DNA from: Ponticaulis profundi
GTDB lineage: Bacteria; Pseudomonadota; Alphaproteobacteria; Caulobacterales; Hyphomonadaceae
NCBI RefSeq assembly: GCF_042659465.1
Contig: NZ_JBHSSW010000066.1
Coordinates: 310,001 to 374,000 of the forward strand
Direction of reading: 5' to 3'
Length of the DNA stretch: 64,000 nt
Made by a program: the position numbers and the translations under genes. The notes under the pieces are model-generated. The model had not been told where the DNA came from and did no database searches. It worked only from the letters and a program-made list of their open reading frames with translations. Below, in pieces: positions 26,147 through 34,817 of the stretch. The stretch's first letter is position 1; every line of letters starts with the position of its first letter.

Positions 26147-27355
26147 AACGAACTGGCCGACATCTGTTCGGCCGGTTTTGAAACCAGCTTCGCAGTAGCA
26201 CAGATAATACTCCCAGAGATTTCGAAACGCCCGGTCATATCCCATGCGTTCGATTTCCGGCCATGCATCGCGGAATGAAGTCGCCCAGCTGTTGAGTGTC
26301 TGAGCGTAGGATTGCCCAAACATCTGAGCCTGCTCGAAGGCGAGACCGGCGCGGCTGAACTGATCTTTCAAGGCATCAATGCTCGGCAGCATGCCGCCTG
26401 GAAACACATAACGCTGAATGAAATCGACACGTTTGCGATAGCTCTCGAACAAGGCATCATCGATCGTTATGATCTGCAGTGCAGCACGCTTTCCGTCGCC
26501 GAGTACAGATCGCACCTTGTCGAAATAGCCCGGCCAGTACTCCTCTCCGACTGCTTCAAACATCTCGATAGACGCAACACCGTCATACTGGCCATCGACA
26601 TCACGATAGTCTCTCAGTTCGACCTTCACACGTTCTGCCAGGCCGGCTTCGAAGATCCGCTTGCTCGCATAGGCATGCTGCGCATCGGAGATTGTAATCG
26701 TCGTAATACGAGAGCCAAATTCTTTTGCCGTATGCTCCGCAAACCCACCCCAGCCAGAACCGATTTCCAGAATGTGGGCATCGGGACCCGCTTCGATCTT
26801 CTGAGCAATAGATTCATATTTGCGCTGCTGGGCCGGCACCATGTCTTCACCGGGCGTATAGATGGCAGACGAGTACGTCATGGTCGGGTCGAGCCATTTG
26901 GCATAAAACTCATTGCCGAGATCATAGTGTGCGAGGATATTCTGTTTCGAGCCGCGCTTGGTGTTCTTTTTCAGCAGTGCATCAAGCACTTTTGTGACCG
27001 CGTTCCGGATCGGCGAACCTCTTGAGAGTCGACCAGCTGCTTCGAAATTGACGGCAAAATATTCCAGAACGGCAGCAAGATCCGGTGTCGAGAACTGATC
27101 ATCCATATAGCTTTCAGCAAAACCGACATCCCCGCCACTCAGAACGCGGCCCGCCATTTTTGTATCTCTGACACATATCTTTCCGGAGGGACCGGCCTTG
27201 CCTTGATCAAACAGGAAGCTGCGTCCATCTGGAAGTTCAATAATGAGCGAACCAATTTTCGTTTTCGTCAGCGCCAGAAAGGCCAGCCTAACGGAAGTGG
27301 GAAGATTCGCGATCGACCGAACATCTTTTGTCGTTCTTACGTGTGTAGCAGTCAT
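26132..27355 (-). CDS. SAM-dependent methyltransferase of the cyclopropane fatty acid synthase family
   Basis: A 407-residue CFA-synthase-type enzyme acting on unsaturated acyl chains of phospholipids. The phospholipid/ring-forming region HYDLGNEFYAKWLDPTMTYSSAIY and SAM motif EIGSGWGGFAEH are intact, as is the C-terminal YYLCYCEAGF. With its neighbours (DUF1365, FAD oxidoreductase, photolyase) it matches the clusters linked in Rhodobacter to singlet-oxygen response and methylated or furan fatty acids. It is the last gene of the operon and overlaps DUF1365 by 4 bp. Confidence 0.9.
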   Translation of the reverse strand: MTATHVRTTKDVRSIANLPTSVRLAFLALTKTKIGSLIIELPDGRSFLFDQGKAGPSGKICVRDTKMAGRVLSGGDVGFAESYMDDQFSTPDLAAVLEYFAVNFEAAGRLSRGSPIRNAVTKVLDALLKKNTKRGSKQNILAHYDLGNEFYAKWLDPTMTYSSAIYTPGEDMVPAQQRKYESIAQKIEAGPDAHILEIGSGWGGFAEHTAKEFGSRITTITISDAQHAYASKRIFEAGLAERVKVELRDYRDVDGQYDGVASIEMFEAVGEEYWPGYFDKVRSVLGDGKRAALQIITIDDALFESYRKRVDFIQRYVFPGGMLPSIDALKDQFSRAGLAFEQAQMFGQSYAQTLNSWATSFRDAWPEIERMGYDRAFRNLWEYYLCYCEAGFKTGRTDVGQFVVRRS

Positions 27356-28155
27356 TGTGCGTTCCTCTTGCAGGCCGCAACTGCCTCATTGCAGGACCGG
27401 GTTTTCGTTATCGGCCGGTCTGGCACTGGAGGCTTCGAGCGGTACTTTGCGCCTTTCAACCAAAGCTTCAATGCTTCCCAGTGGATGGCTAATGTTACAC
27501 CAAACCCCGAAAAAGGCGAAGCCAATAGCAACGCGATAAAACGCGAAGTTGTTGCTTTGTGTCTCTCACCGGACAGCGTAGCGATATGCGTTATCTCGCC
27601 GTCGACGATGTTCTCGATTGTGAGAGAGAAACGATCTTCTTCATTTTTCACGGAGAAACGATACGAACCGGTGACATCGAAAAACGGAGAAACGTGAAAC
27701 GATTTCTGCGCTTCATGGCGGCTCACATGCCCTTCTGCACGGGCGACATAGCTGTGGCGCTCTCCAAAGGTGTTGTTCACTTCGTAGATCAGGCCACGAA
27801 GGGTTTCATTCCGGTCCAGCAAAAGCCAGACAGATATCGGCGCAAAACTGTAGAATTCGGTTCTTGGAAATGTCAGCAATCTAATCTGGCATTCGTTTGA
27901 TGAAATGCCGGCATTTTCAAAGGCTCGACGCGCCCATGTTCCCAGTGGCTCCTCACCAAGTGACCCGCGTGAAGCCGAATCAAAGCTGACCCAATTGTGC
28001 CGATCAATTGAAAAAATCGACGAAACACCGTCAGCCGCTTCCAGTTCATCTACATCGAGATCGATCAGGGTAAGACCGTAGCGAAATGCGTGTTCCATTG
28101 GATGGAACCGCTTGTGCCGGGTTTGGCCTTTAAAGAGGTAAATTGCATCCATCAT
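27352..28155 (-). CDS. DUF1365 family protein
   Basis: A 267-residue protein that opens with the DUF1365 signature (IYLFKGQTRHKRFHPMEHAFRYG) and carries FYSFAPISVWLLLDRNETLRGLIYEVNNTFGERHSY and the FHVSPFFDVTGSYRF motif. Function is not settled; it is always next to CFA-type methyltransferases and FAD oxidoreductases and is thought to act on the same modified fatty acids. It starts 6 bp after the FAD gene. Confidence 0.9.
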   Translation of the reverse strand: MMDAIYLFKGQTRHKRFHPMEHAFRYGLTLIDLDVDELEAADGVSSIFSIDRHNWVSFDSASRGSLGEEPLGTWARRAFENAGISSNECQIRLLTFPRTEFYSFAPISVWLLLDRNETLRGLIYEVNNTFGERHSYVARAEGHVSRHEAQKSFHVSPFFDVTGSYRFSVKNEEDRFSLTIENIVDGEITHIATLSGERHKATTSRFIALLLASPFSGFGVTLAIHWEALKLWLKGAKYRSKPPVPDRPITKTRSCNEAVAACKRNAQ

Positions 28156-28161
28156 TGCAGC

Positions 28162-29490
28162 TTACTGTGCAGCAGCTGTGATGTTTTCGACAGTGCTGAA
28201 ACTAGTCTCTTCGTCTGATTTAGGGAAGGGCGCTATACCGACCGGCGTCCAGGGAATTCGTCCCCCCAACTCAAGCGCAACCCGTAGACCGGATTTCAAG
28301 CCGTCCTCATGAAAGCCATGACCGAGCCATGCACCGGCAAACCACAGCCCATTGCGACCGTTTGCGCGCTCAAGAAGGTCCCGGGCGTCATTCATGGCAA
28401 GATCGAAAGCCGGGTGGGTAAACTCAAACGTTTGGTAGAGTTTGTCAGTAGCCGGAGCATGCGAAGGATTGAGTGTAACAAAAACTGGGGTGTCGGTTTT
28501 CAGCTTCTGAAGCTTGTTCATCCAGTATGTCAGGCTCACCGCTTTTTGCCCGGACTTCAGAACGTTCCATGACGCCCACGCAGCTTTTCGTTTCGGCATT
28601 AAAGACGGATCGCTGTGCAAATAGGCGGTATTATCGATGAAATGAATGTCTGAAAGAATGCTCTTTTGATGCTCATAGCCATCGCCGAGTAATTCGCGCG
28701 CCTCATCGGCATGGCAGGCAAGGATGACCTCATCGAACATGGTCTCACCGTCATCCGTCCACACTTCGATGAAATCGCGCGTCTTTCGGATTTGTGTGAC
28801 TTCTTTTCCAAGAAGAACGCGGTCTCCCAGATCTTTTGCGATTTCTCTCACATAGCTGATGCTACCATCCCGCACCGTTCGCCATTTCGGTCGCTCGGTG
28901 TGCAGCAGCCGATGGTTGTTGAAGAAATTCAGAAAAGAGCGCGCGGGATAATCGAGCATCTTCGCTTCCGGGGTCGACCAGATTGCGGCGCCCATCGGGA
29001 GGATATAGTTGGTCCGGAAGCGCTCCGTCGCGTTCAATCCATCGAGATACTGTCCGAGCGACATTCCGATCGGAACATTATCGGCATCAGCATCGCGTCG
29101 CGCAGTTTCGTTGAATTTGAGAATTTCCTGCAGGAGCTTCAAATAGCTCAATCGGAACAGATTTCGCTTCTGTGCAAACAAACCACCAGGATTGCTCGAC
29201 CATTCATATCCATTTGGATCGCTCACAGAAAAGCTCATGTCGCTCTGGATCGTCTCAACACAGAGCGATTCCATAAAGGCCATGAAGTTGGGATAATTGA
29301 GTGGGTTTGCGACGATAAAGCCAACATCTACGGGCAGGGTTGCTCCACCGATTTCGATGTCTACCGTGTGAGCATGTCCACCCAGGCGGTCCGCCTTTTC
29401 ATACAAGGTCACATCAGCGGTATCGCGAAGCGCCCAGGCTGCAGACAAACCAGAAATGCCAGAGCCAATAACGGCAATCTTTTTATTCAT
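28162..29490 (-). CDS. FAD/NAD(P)-binding oxidoreductase (amine oxidase superfamily)
   Basis: A 442-residue protein with the N-terminal FAD-binding GSGISGLSAAW at residues 8-18 and the motif TLYEKADRLGGHAHTVDI. The C-terminus shows GLWFAGAWLGHGFHEDGLKSGLRVA, where FAD is bound again. This family (RSP_1091-like in Rhodobacter) is the partner of the CFA-type methyltransferase and DUF1365. It is 2 bp after the photolyase gene. Confidence 0.9.
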   Translation of the reverse strand: MNKKIAVIGSGISGLSAAWALRDTADVTLYEKADRLGGHAHTVDIEIGGATLPVDVGFIVANPLNYPNFMAFMESLCVETIQSDMSFSVSDPNGYEWSSNPGGLFAQKRNLFRLSYLKLLQEILKFNETARRDADADNVPIGMSLGQYLDGLNATERFRTNYILPMGAAIWSTPEAKMLDYPARSFLNFFNNHRLLHTERPKWRTVRDGSISYVREIAKDLGDRVLLGKEVTQIRKTRDFIEVWTDDGETMFDEVILACHADEARELLGDGYEHQKSILSDIHFIDNTAYLHSDPSLMPKRKAAWASWNVLKSGQKAVSLTYWMNKLQKLKTDTPVFVTLNPSHAPATDKLYQTFEFTHPAFDLAMNDARDLLERANGRNGLWFAGAWLGHGFHEDGLKSGLRVALELGGRIPWTPVGIAPFPKSDEETSFSTVENITAAAQ

Positions 29491-29492
29491 TC

Positions 29493-30953
29493 TCAGCTCG
29501 CTTTCGTGGCTTCATATGCTTCTAGAGCGCGTTCTCGCGCGCGCTTATGTTCGACGATAGGTTTTGGATACGTTTTACCAAGCGTGATGCCTGCGTCTTT
29601 CAAAACCGCTCCAGACGCCTCCCATGGCGCATGCAGATACCTGGTTGGCAGATTCCCGATCTCAGGAATCCATTTTCGGACATAGTCTCCGTTCGGGTCG
29701 AATTTCTGCCCCTGCGTGATTGGGTTGAAGATCCGGAAATATGGCGCAGCATCGGCGCCGCTGCCGGCGACCCATTGCCAGCTCGCCGGATTGTTCGCGC
29801 AATCGGCATCAACGAGGGTATCCCAGAACCATTCTTCGCCCTCACGCCAATCGATCATCAGATGCTTGATCAGAAATGACGCGACAATCATCCTGACGCG
29901 ATTGTGCATCCAGCCTGACTGCCAGAGTTCCCTCATGCCGGCATCAACGATGGGGTAACCGGTCTGTCCTTTTTGCCAGGCTGTCTGAGCTGACTCGTTG
30001 CGGCCCCACTCAAAGCCGTCGAAACGGTCATTCCAGTTGTTCCTATGGAGGGCATCTGCCTGAAATATCAGAGAGTAGGAGAAATCTCGCCAGCCGACCT
30101 CTCGTAGGAAGGCCCAGCCATCTGTATCAGATACCTTGCCAGTTTCCATTGCTGCCTGTGTCGAGCGCCAGATCTGGTGGGGGGAAATTTCCCCAAAAGC
30201 GAGATAAGGAGAAAGCCGGGACGTTGAACGAAGGTCAGGGCGGTCCCGCTCGGTCGGGTATCCGGAGATGTCTCCATCCAGAAAGCTGGATAGCCGATTC
30301 ATTGCGCCATCTTCTCCGGGCGTCCACGCATCTTCCAGACCGTCCGACCAGTCCGGTGAAGTCGGATGAAGTTTCCAGCTTTCAAGCGCTTCACCCTTGT
30401 GGTTCACGAGTTCACAATCGGGTGTTCGCTGTGGATGGTTCGGCTCAAACTGCCCTTTCAACGATTTCCAGAATGGTGTGAACACTTTGTATGGCTGATC
30501 GTCTTTCGTCGTGACCTGCCAAGGCTCCATGAGAAGGTTTCCGTTGAACGTACAGACGTTTACACCGAGATCCTTCAGTTCAGATTTTACAGAGGCATCA
30601 AAGTCACGATCATATTTTGCATACCGTCTGTTCCAGAACACATTCTGAACGTCAAAGGCGTTAGTCAGGTCTTTGAAAATTGCGTAGGTGTCGTCTTCAC
30701 TCGACGAAGACCGAAGGTGAAGAGAGCCGCCGCGGTCTTTTAGGGCACGATCCAGAGATGCGATGCTCTTATCGGCCCACCATTTCGAGGCTGCCCCCAT
30801 CGCGCGAAAATCTGTTCGTCCGTTTTCGAGGATGTAAAGACACAGCACAGGCAGATCGGATGTCGCAGCCGCATGAAATGCGGGATTATGCTTCAGCCGC
30901 AAATCATTACGAAACCACACCAATGATATCTTCTGTCTGGAAATGGGAACCAC
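29493..30953 (-). CDS. phrB: class I deoxyribodipyrimidine photolyase
   Basis: A 486-residue light-driven repair enzyme for cyclobutane pyrimidine dimers. The N-terminal antenna domain starts VWFRNDLRLKHNPAF; the FAD domain carries GWRDFSYSLIF, RMIVASFLIKHLMIDW and DADCANNPASWQWVAGSGADAAPYFRIFNP, close to standard CPD photolyases. The start is GTG 30953 with GAAAAG directly before it; a TTG or GTG 10 to 11 codons later is an alternative. It heads the lipid operon and has a predicted extracytoplasmic sigma factor promoter. Confidence 0.94.
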   Translation of the reverse strand: MVPISRQKISLVWFRNDLRLKHNPAFHAAATSDLPVLCLYILENGRTDFRAMGAASKWWADKSIASLDRALKDRGGSLHLRSSSSEDDTYAIFKDLTNAFDVQNVFWNRRYAKYDRDFDASVKSELKDLGVNVCTFNGNLLMEPWQVTTKDDQPYKVFTPFWKSLKGQFEPNHPQRTPDCELVNHKGEALESWKLHPTSPDWSDGLEDAWTPGEDGAMNRLSSFLDGDISGYPTERDRPDLRSTSRLSPYLAFGEISPHQIWRSTQAAMETGKVSDTDGWAFLREVGWRDFSYSLIFQADALHRNNWNDRFDGFEWGRNESAQTAWQKGQTGYPIVDAGMRELWQSGWMHNRVRMIVASFLIKHLMIDWREGEEWFWDTLVDADCANNPASWQWVAGSGADAAPYFRIFNPITQGQKFDPNGDYVRKWIPEIGNLPTRYLHAPWEASGAVLKDAGITLGKTYPKPIVEHKRARERALEAYEATKAS

Positions 30954-30969
30954 CTTTTCAGTTGCTTTC

Positions 30970-30999
30970 TGTTTACGCAGCGAACCGCAGACTGGATCA
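30970..30999 (-). promoter_or_regulatory. predicted RpoE/ChrR-type (ECF11) promoter of the photolyase operon
   Basis: On the minus strand TGATCC (30999-30994), an 18-base spacer and TAAACA (30975-30970). This matches the Rhodobacter singlet-oxygen sigma factor pattern TGATCC-N18-TAA as I recall it. The start of transcription would lie about 10 bases before GTG 30953, giving a very short leader. The rpoE-chrR pair is not in this window. Confidence 0.55.
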
Positions 31000-31034
31000 C
31001 ACTAAGCATTTGAGAATTGGCGCTTATCTGACAT

Positions 31035-32543
31035 ATGAGAAGCAGCAGCTTACAGAAAGAGATTGTTTTGAAAGAAGCGAGCCTCACCTCGATCAGCACA
31101 GCCGTCTCTGGCCTGAATATTCTTTGCGTCGGCGATATTATGCTGGACCGCTTCGTGTACGGGAAGGTCGACCGTATTTCGCCGGAAGCGCCCATACCGG
31201 TTTTGCGACAAGACAATGTTCTCACCATGCTGGGTGCTGTCGGAAACGTTGCTCGAAACGTCGCATCCATGGGCGGGCGGGCGATTATTGTCAGCGCCAT
31301 CGGTACCGATGAGGAGGGAGCCGCGCTCCAGGAATGCATTTCCAGAGAGACAGGTATCGAAGGCAATCTGATCGAGCTGGCCGACCGCCGCACAACGTTG
31401 AAGGTTCGATACATTGCCAACGGCCAGCAATTGCTACGTGTCGATGCCGAAGACAAACACGCCTTGTCACTGGATGCTGAGACACGCGTTTGTGAAAAGA
31501 TCCGAGCCTCTGCCGAAGGATGCCGCGCAATTCTACTTTCCGACTACGCGAAAGGTTTTGTAACGGATGCGGTGATTGCGACCTGTGTCAGCGTTTCCAA
31601 GGAGCGGAATATTCCGCTCATCGTAGACCCTAAAGGAACCGACTTCGGAAAGTATGACGGCGCAACTCTGATCAAGCCGAATGCGAGTGAACTCGCGGCC
31701 GCGACTGGTTTACCCGTGGATACAAATTCGGATGTTGAGAGCGCACTTGCAAACCTTCTCGACAGCCTCGACGTATCATCGCTTCTCGTGACACGCTCGG
31801 CCAAGGGATTGTCATTCCTGGAAAATGGTAAAATTGTGCAGCATGTGCCGACAGAAACGCGCGAAGTTTATGATGTATCAGGTGCTGGAGATACCAGTCT
31901 TGCTGCGCTGGGGCTGGCCATAGCGTCTGGAGCAGATCTCAAACCCGCCTCTGAATTCGCCATGATTGCCGCAGGTGTCGCTGTTGGCAAAATCGGAACG
32001 GCTGCAGTTACGCAATCAGAAATCCAGGCGGCTTTGCGTCAGAGAACCGAGAAACGCTCATCAACCGGCTCGACAAGTGATCGAGAACTCTACGATCGAA
32101 TAGAGGCATGGCGAGCTCGCGGGTTGCGTGTTGGCTTTACGAATGGGTGTTTTGACATCCTTCACGCGGGGCATTTGAGCCTGCTGGAGTTTGCGGCAAG
32201 TCATTGCGATCGGCTTGTCGTCGGATTGAATTCCGATGCCTCGGTCAAACGCCTGAAGGGGGAAACCCGTCCCATCCATGGGGAACAGGACCGGGCCACA
32301 ATGTTGCAGGGATTAAAACCGGTCGATGGCGTTCTGATTTTTGAGGAAGATACACCAAAGGAGCTCATCGAGAAGGTGAAACCAGATTTGCTCGTGAAAG
32401 GTGGGGACTACACGCCGGACACCGTGGTTGGTTCAGATTTCGTCAAAGCGTCAGGCGGCGAAGTGCTAATTGCACCATTGCTCGCGGGCCGCTCCACCAC
32501 GCGAGCGATTGAAAAGTCCGCTACTGGCCGTCCGGCCGATTAA
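31035..32543 (+). CDS. hldE: bifunctional heptose 7-phosphate kinase / heptose 1-phosphate adenylyltransferase
   Basis: A 502-residue enzyme of ADP-heptose synthesis for the LPS inner core. The N-terminal PfkB kinase domain has GDIMLDRFVYG, the AVGNVARNVASMG segment and the catalytic DVSGAGDTSLAAL. The C-terminal nucleotidyltransferase domain starts at about residue 360 with FTNGCFDILHAGHLSLLEFA, including the HxGH motif, and NSDASVKRLKG. ATG 31035 has a poor ribosome site; a later TTG could be the start. It is divergent from the photolyase and overlaps the convergent DUF3089-like gene by 23 bp. Confidence 0.94.
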   Translation: MRSSSLQKEIVLKEASLTSISTAVSGLNILCVGDIMLDRFVYGKVDRISPEAPIPVLRQDNVLTMLGAVGNVARNVASMGGRAIIVSAIGTDEEGAALQECISRETGIEGNLIELADRRTTLKVRYIANGQQLLRVDAEDKHALSLDAETRVCEKIRASAEGCRAILLSDYAKGFVTDAVIATCVSVSKERNIPLIVDPKGTDFGKYDGATLIKPNASELAAATGLPVDTNSDVESALANLLDSLDVSSLLVTRSAKGLSFLENGKIVQHVPTETREVYDVSGAGDTSLAALGLAIASGADLKPASEFAMIAAGVAVGKIGTAAVTQSEIQAALRQRTEKRSSTGSTSDRELYDRIEAWRARGLRVGFTNGCFDILHAGHLSLLEFAASHCDRLVVGLNSDASVKRLKGETRPIHGEQDRATMLQGLKPVDGVLIFEEDTPKELIEKVKPDLLVKGGDYTPDTVVGSDFVKASGGEVLIAPLLAGRSTTRAIEKSATGRPAD

Positions 32544-33381
32544 TGGGCGCAATCTGGATGGTCTCAATTGGCGGCAATGGTGCCGCAGGTTTTGCCACGT
32601 TTTCATCCAGCCATTGGCTGAACGCCGACATTGTTGAATTGAAGCTTTCCTGCGCCGCCGTTTCGTCCAGAGCGCTTAAGTCCAGTAGACATGGGTAAGC
32701 GGGGGTTTCTCTCGAACAGGCTGGTAGGTCGATATTGGCGTCGTCGGACAGGGATGTTCCTGGCGCAATAATCAGGCCGCCAAAAAGACTTGTATAGGGC
32801 TCGGTACCAACAATGCGCTCCTCCATGATGGAGATGGCCGCCTCGACGCCTTTCCCACGTCCACCGACAAACAAACCACGCAAACGGTGGTCATTGTCAG
32901 CGTAATAGTCAAACGACGACAGAACATCCTCGTTTTCAAGCTCAAGAGCGGCGCGCCTGTCTTCTTCCGGCGTTTCGAACGCAGATGTGTAGCGGCGTTT
33001 TGGCGCGAATACCTTCACTTGATCCGGCGTTGCGTTTAGCCACGCATCACCGGTCATCGCGGTTTCCTCTGTTCCAACCCAATCGATGGGAGCGTTCCAG
33101 CCGCCGCGATAGCTCTCTATGCGTTCAGAATACCAAAGCACGTCGACGCCCCACGGACGTTCCCAGCCGCCTGGCGTTTCGCTCTCAGGTCTCGTCAGCC
33201 AGGACGTGGACGCAGAATAGTCTGGCTCGGCAGGCGCGGTCGCCCGATCAAAGCCCGGCGCGGGTTCTTCGTTGAGCGTTGCGACATGGAAGATCGCTGC
33301 TGCAATCATAGCGACGAGAGCGACGATTGCGAAAACCGGGACAAGGCGGGTGAGTGGGCTAGCTTCGGGTTGATCCGACAT
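32521..33381 (-). CDS. DUF3089-like membrane protein lacking the nucleophile motif
   Basis: A 286-residue protein from ATG 33381 with one N-terminal membrane helix (about residues 12-33). The remainder follows the DUF3089 alpha/beta-hydrolase layout: SWLTRPE, ADVLWY-like VDVLWY, GGWNAPID, VFAPKRRYTSAF, and a strand leading to the nucleophile elbow. At that elbow active members have GHSQG, but here the segment reads GGRGKG (173-178), with Gly176 where the Ser should be. It is probably not a hydrolase. The start lies 23 bp inside the DUF6285 gene. Confidence 0.65.
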   Translation of the reverse strand: MSDQPEASPLTRLVPVFAIVALVAMIAAAIFHVATLNEEPAPGFDRATAPAEPDYSASTSWLTRPESETPGGWERPWGVDVLWYSERIESYRGGWNAPIDWVGTEETAMTGDAWLNATPDQVKVFAPKRRYTSAFETPEEDRRAALELENEDVLSSFDYYADNDHRLRGLFVGGRGKGVEAAISIMEERIVGTEPYTSLFGGLIIAPGTSLSDDANIDLPACSRETPAYPCLLDLSALDETAAQESFNSTMSAFSQWLDENVAKPAAPLPPIETIQIAPINRPDGQ

Positions 33382-33754
33382 TCTTCTGTTCCAGAGCATA
33401 AGCGAGACCAGAATACCGTGGCTGATCGATACGGACCTGGTCAATCGCTGTTTGTTTTAAATGCTCAAGAACATTCTTATCGTTCAAGGTGAAGTCTCCG
33501 CTGCGTATTTTTTCACAGAGTTCAGCGTTTAGCTCAGACACACTACCGTCGTGACCAAGCAAATCGGTGAGCCGCTGTTTTTCCGCAGATTCAAACTCGT
33601 CCCGGTGATCGCACTCGCGTTTGACTGTTTTCAATGCGTTTATCGCAACAAGTAAGGCGTATGAATCATGGCCTTCGATTTTCGGCATGATCCGGTCTGA
33701 AAGGAGCGAAATGATCGCTGTCAGCATTTCAGATGAAGAAGGCGAATCCTGCAT
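33359..33754 (-). CDS. DUF6285 family protein
   Basis: A 131-residue, mostly helical protein (DRIMPKIEGHDSYALLVAINALKTVKRE) of a family found almost always directly after a phosphotransferase-like gene, as here (stop-start overlap of 1 bp). Its role is unknown but it probably partners with that enzyme. Its end overlaps the start of the DUF3089-like gene. Confidence 0.8.
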   Translation of the reverse strand: MQDSPSSSEMLTAIISLLSDRIMPKIEGHDSYALLVAINALKTVKRECDHRDEFESAEKQRLTDLLGHDGSVSELNAELCEKIRSGDFTLNDKNVLEHLKQTAIDQVRIDQPRYSGLAYALEQKNVGSTRS

Positions 33755-34758
33755 CAGACTGTCTCCAGAATGTTCATGAGATCGATTTCTGTTTCTGACG
33801 CACGACGACCGATGGAGCCGCGTTCGATGCTTGGATCACTGCCGGAGCGAAATGCTTCGTACATCATCGTGCACATAATGCCCCATTTGAAAGACCCAAG
33901 GCATTCCCAATAGTCGATCTCAGACTCGGTGATGGCGACACCACCTGCAGCTTCATAAGCTTCGAGCAATTCACTTAAATGACCAACGCCGCCAACCCGT
34001 TTGTCGCGCTGTCCGAACCGCCAGGAATTCGTGCAAAGCCAGCCAATATCTTCGCGTGGGTTTCCGATATGACAGAGCTCCCAATCAAGAATACCGGACA
34101 GGCCATTTTCATCGATCATGAGATTTCCCATGCGAAAATCGCCATGCACCACGACATTGTTCTGTGATTCGTCGGGCAGGTTGTCTTTCAGCCAGCGCAG
34201 CGCCATCTCGAAAACCGGACGCTCGATACCGCGCGCTCTCAATACACCTTCGTACTGTGCGACCTGATCTTCCGCTGTTGCCCGTGGCAATTCCGGCATG
34301 TCGTTGAGTGGCATGCTGTGTAGTTTGGCAAGCGCTGTACCGCACTGAGCCGAAATCCTGTCACGACCTGGCGCAAAGCGTTCATCGCGCATGATCCGTT
34401 TCGGAATCGTCTCACCTTCAATGCATGTCATGATGTAGGAAGAGCCTAGCGGATCATCCTCGTCCGCCACGAAAAGAACGCCCGGCGTTGGAATACCGGT
34501 ATTCTTCAGCGCTCCTAAAACCTCAGCTTCTTTCGCAAGACCAATCGCGCTGCCATCTCCAGCGCCTGCATGTGCGAATGGTGATCGTCGCAGGATCAGT
34601 TTCTGCCGAGAATTAGGCGAGCAAGCATAAAATGCCCAGGTTTCCTGACTCGCCCCACCTGAAAGCCTTTTCAGGTCTTCCACATGGGTCACATTTTCGC
34701 CTAAACGATCTGAGATCTCGTTTAGCCGGTTAAGTATGTTTTCGTTTCCATCCCTCAT
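33754..34758 (-). CDS. aminoglycoside phosphotransferase family protein (ACAD10-like kinase fold)
   Basis: A protein of about 334 residues with the APH/choline-kinase fold: RLSGGASQETWAF nucleotide loop, LILRRSP Lys, catalytic VVHGDFRMGNLMID and metal-binding GILDWELCHIGNPREDIGW. This subgroup resembles the N-terminal kinase domain of ACAD10/11 that acts on 4-hydroxyacyl-CoAs, and is linked to fatty acid breakdown. The reading frame extends to 34947 but ATG 34758 has AAAGG before it. It forms a pair with DUF6285. Confidence 0.85.
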   Translation of the reverse strand: MRDGNENILNRLNEISDRLGENVTHVEDLKRLSGGASQETWAFYACSPNSRQKLILRRSPFAHAGAGDGSAIGLAKEAEVLGALKNTGIPTPGVLFVADEDDPLGSSYIMTCIEGETIPKRIMRDERFAPGRDRISAQCGTALAKLHSMPLNDMPELPRATAEDQVAQYEGVLRARGIERPVFEMALRWLKDNLPDESQNNVVVHGDFRMGNLMIDENGLSGILDWELCHIGNPREDIGWLCTNSWRFGQRDKRVGGVGHLSELLEAYEAAGGVAITESEIDYWECLGSFKWGIMCTMMYEAFRSGSDPSIERGSIGRRASETEIDLMNILETV

Positions 34759-34817
34759 ACAGACCTTTATGCGCGCTTTTTCGGGGCCAGCAAGCCGTGC
34801 CCTAGGGAGAACTCTGA

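Noticed and set aside
28711..29685. Plus-strand open frame of 324 codons across the FAD oxidoreductase and photolyase genes
   Set aside because: It is antisense to two conserved enzymes and has no motifs of its own.
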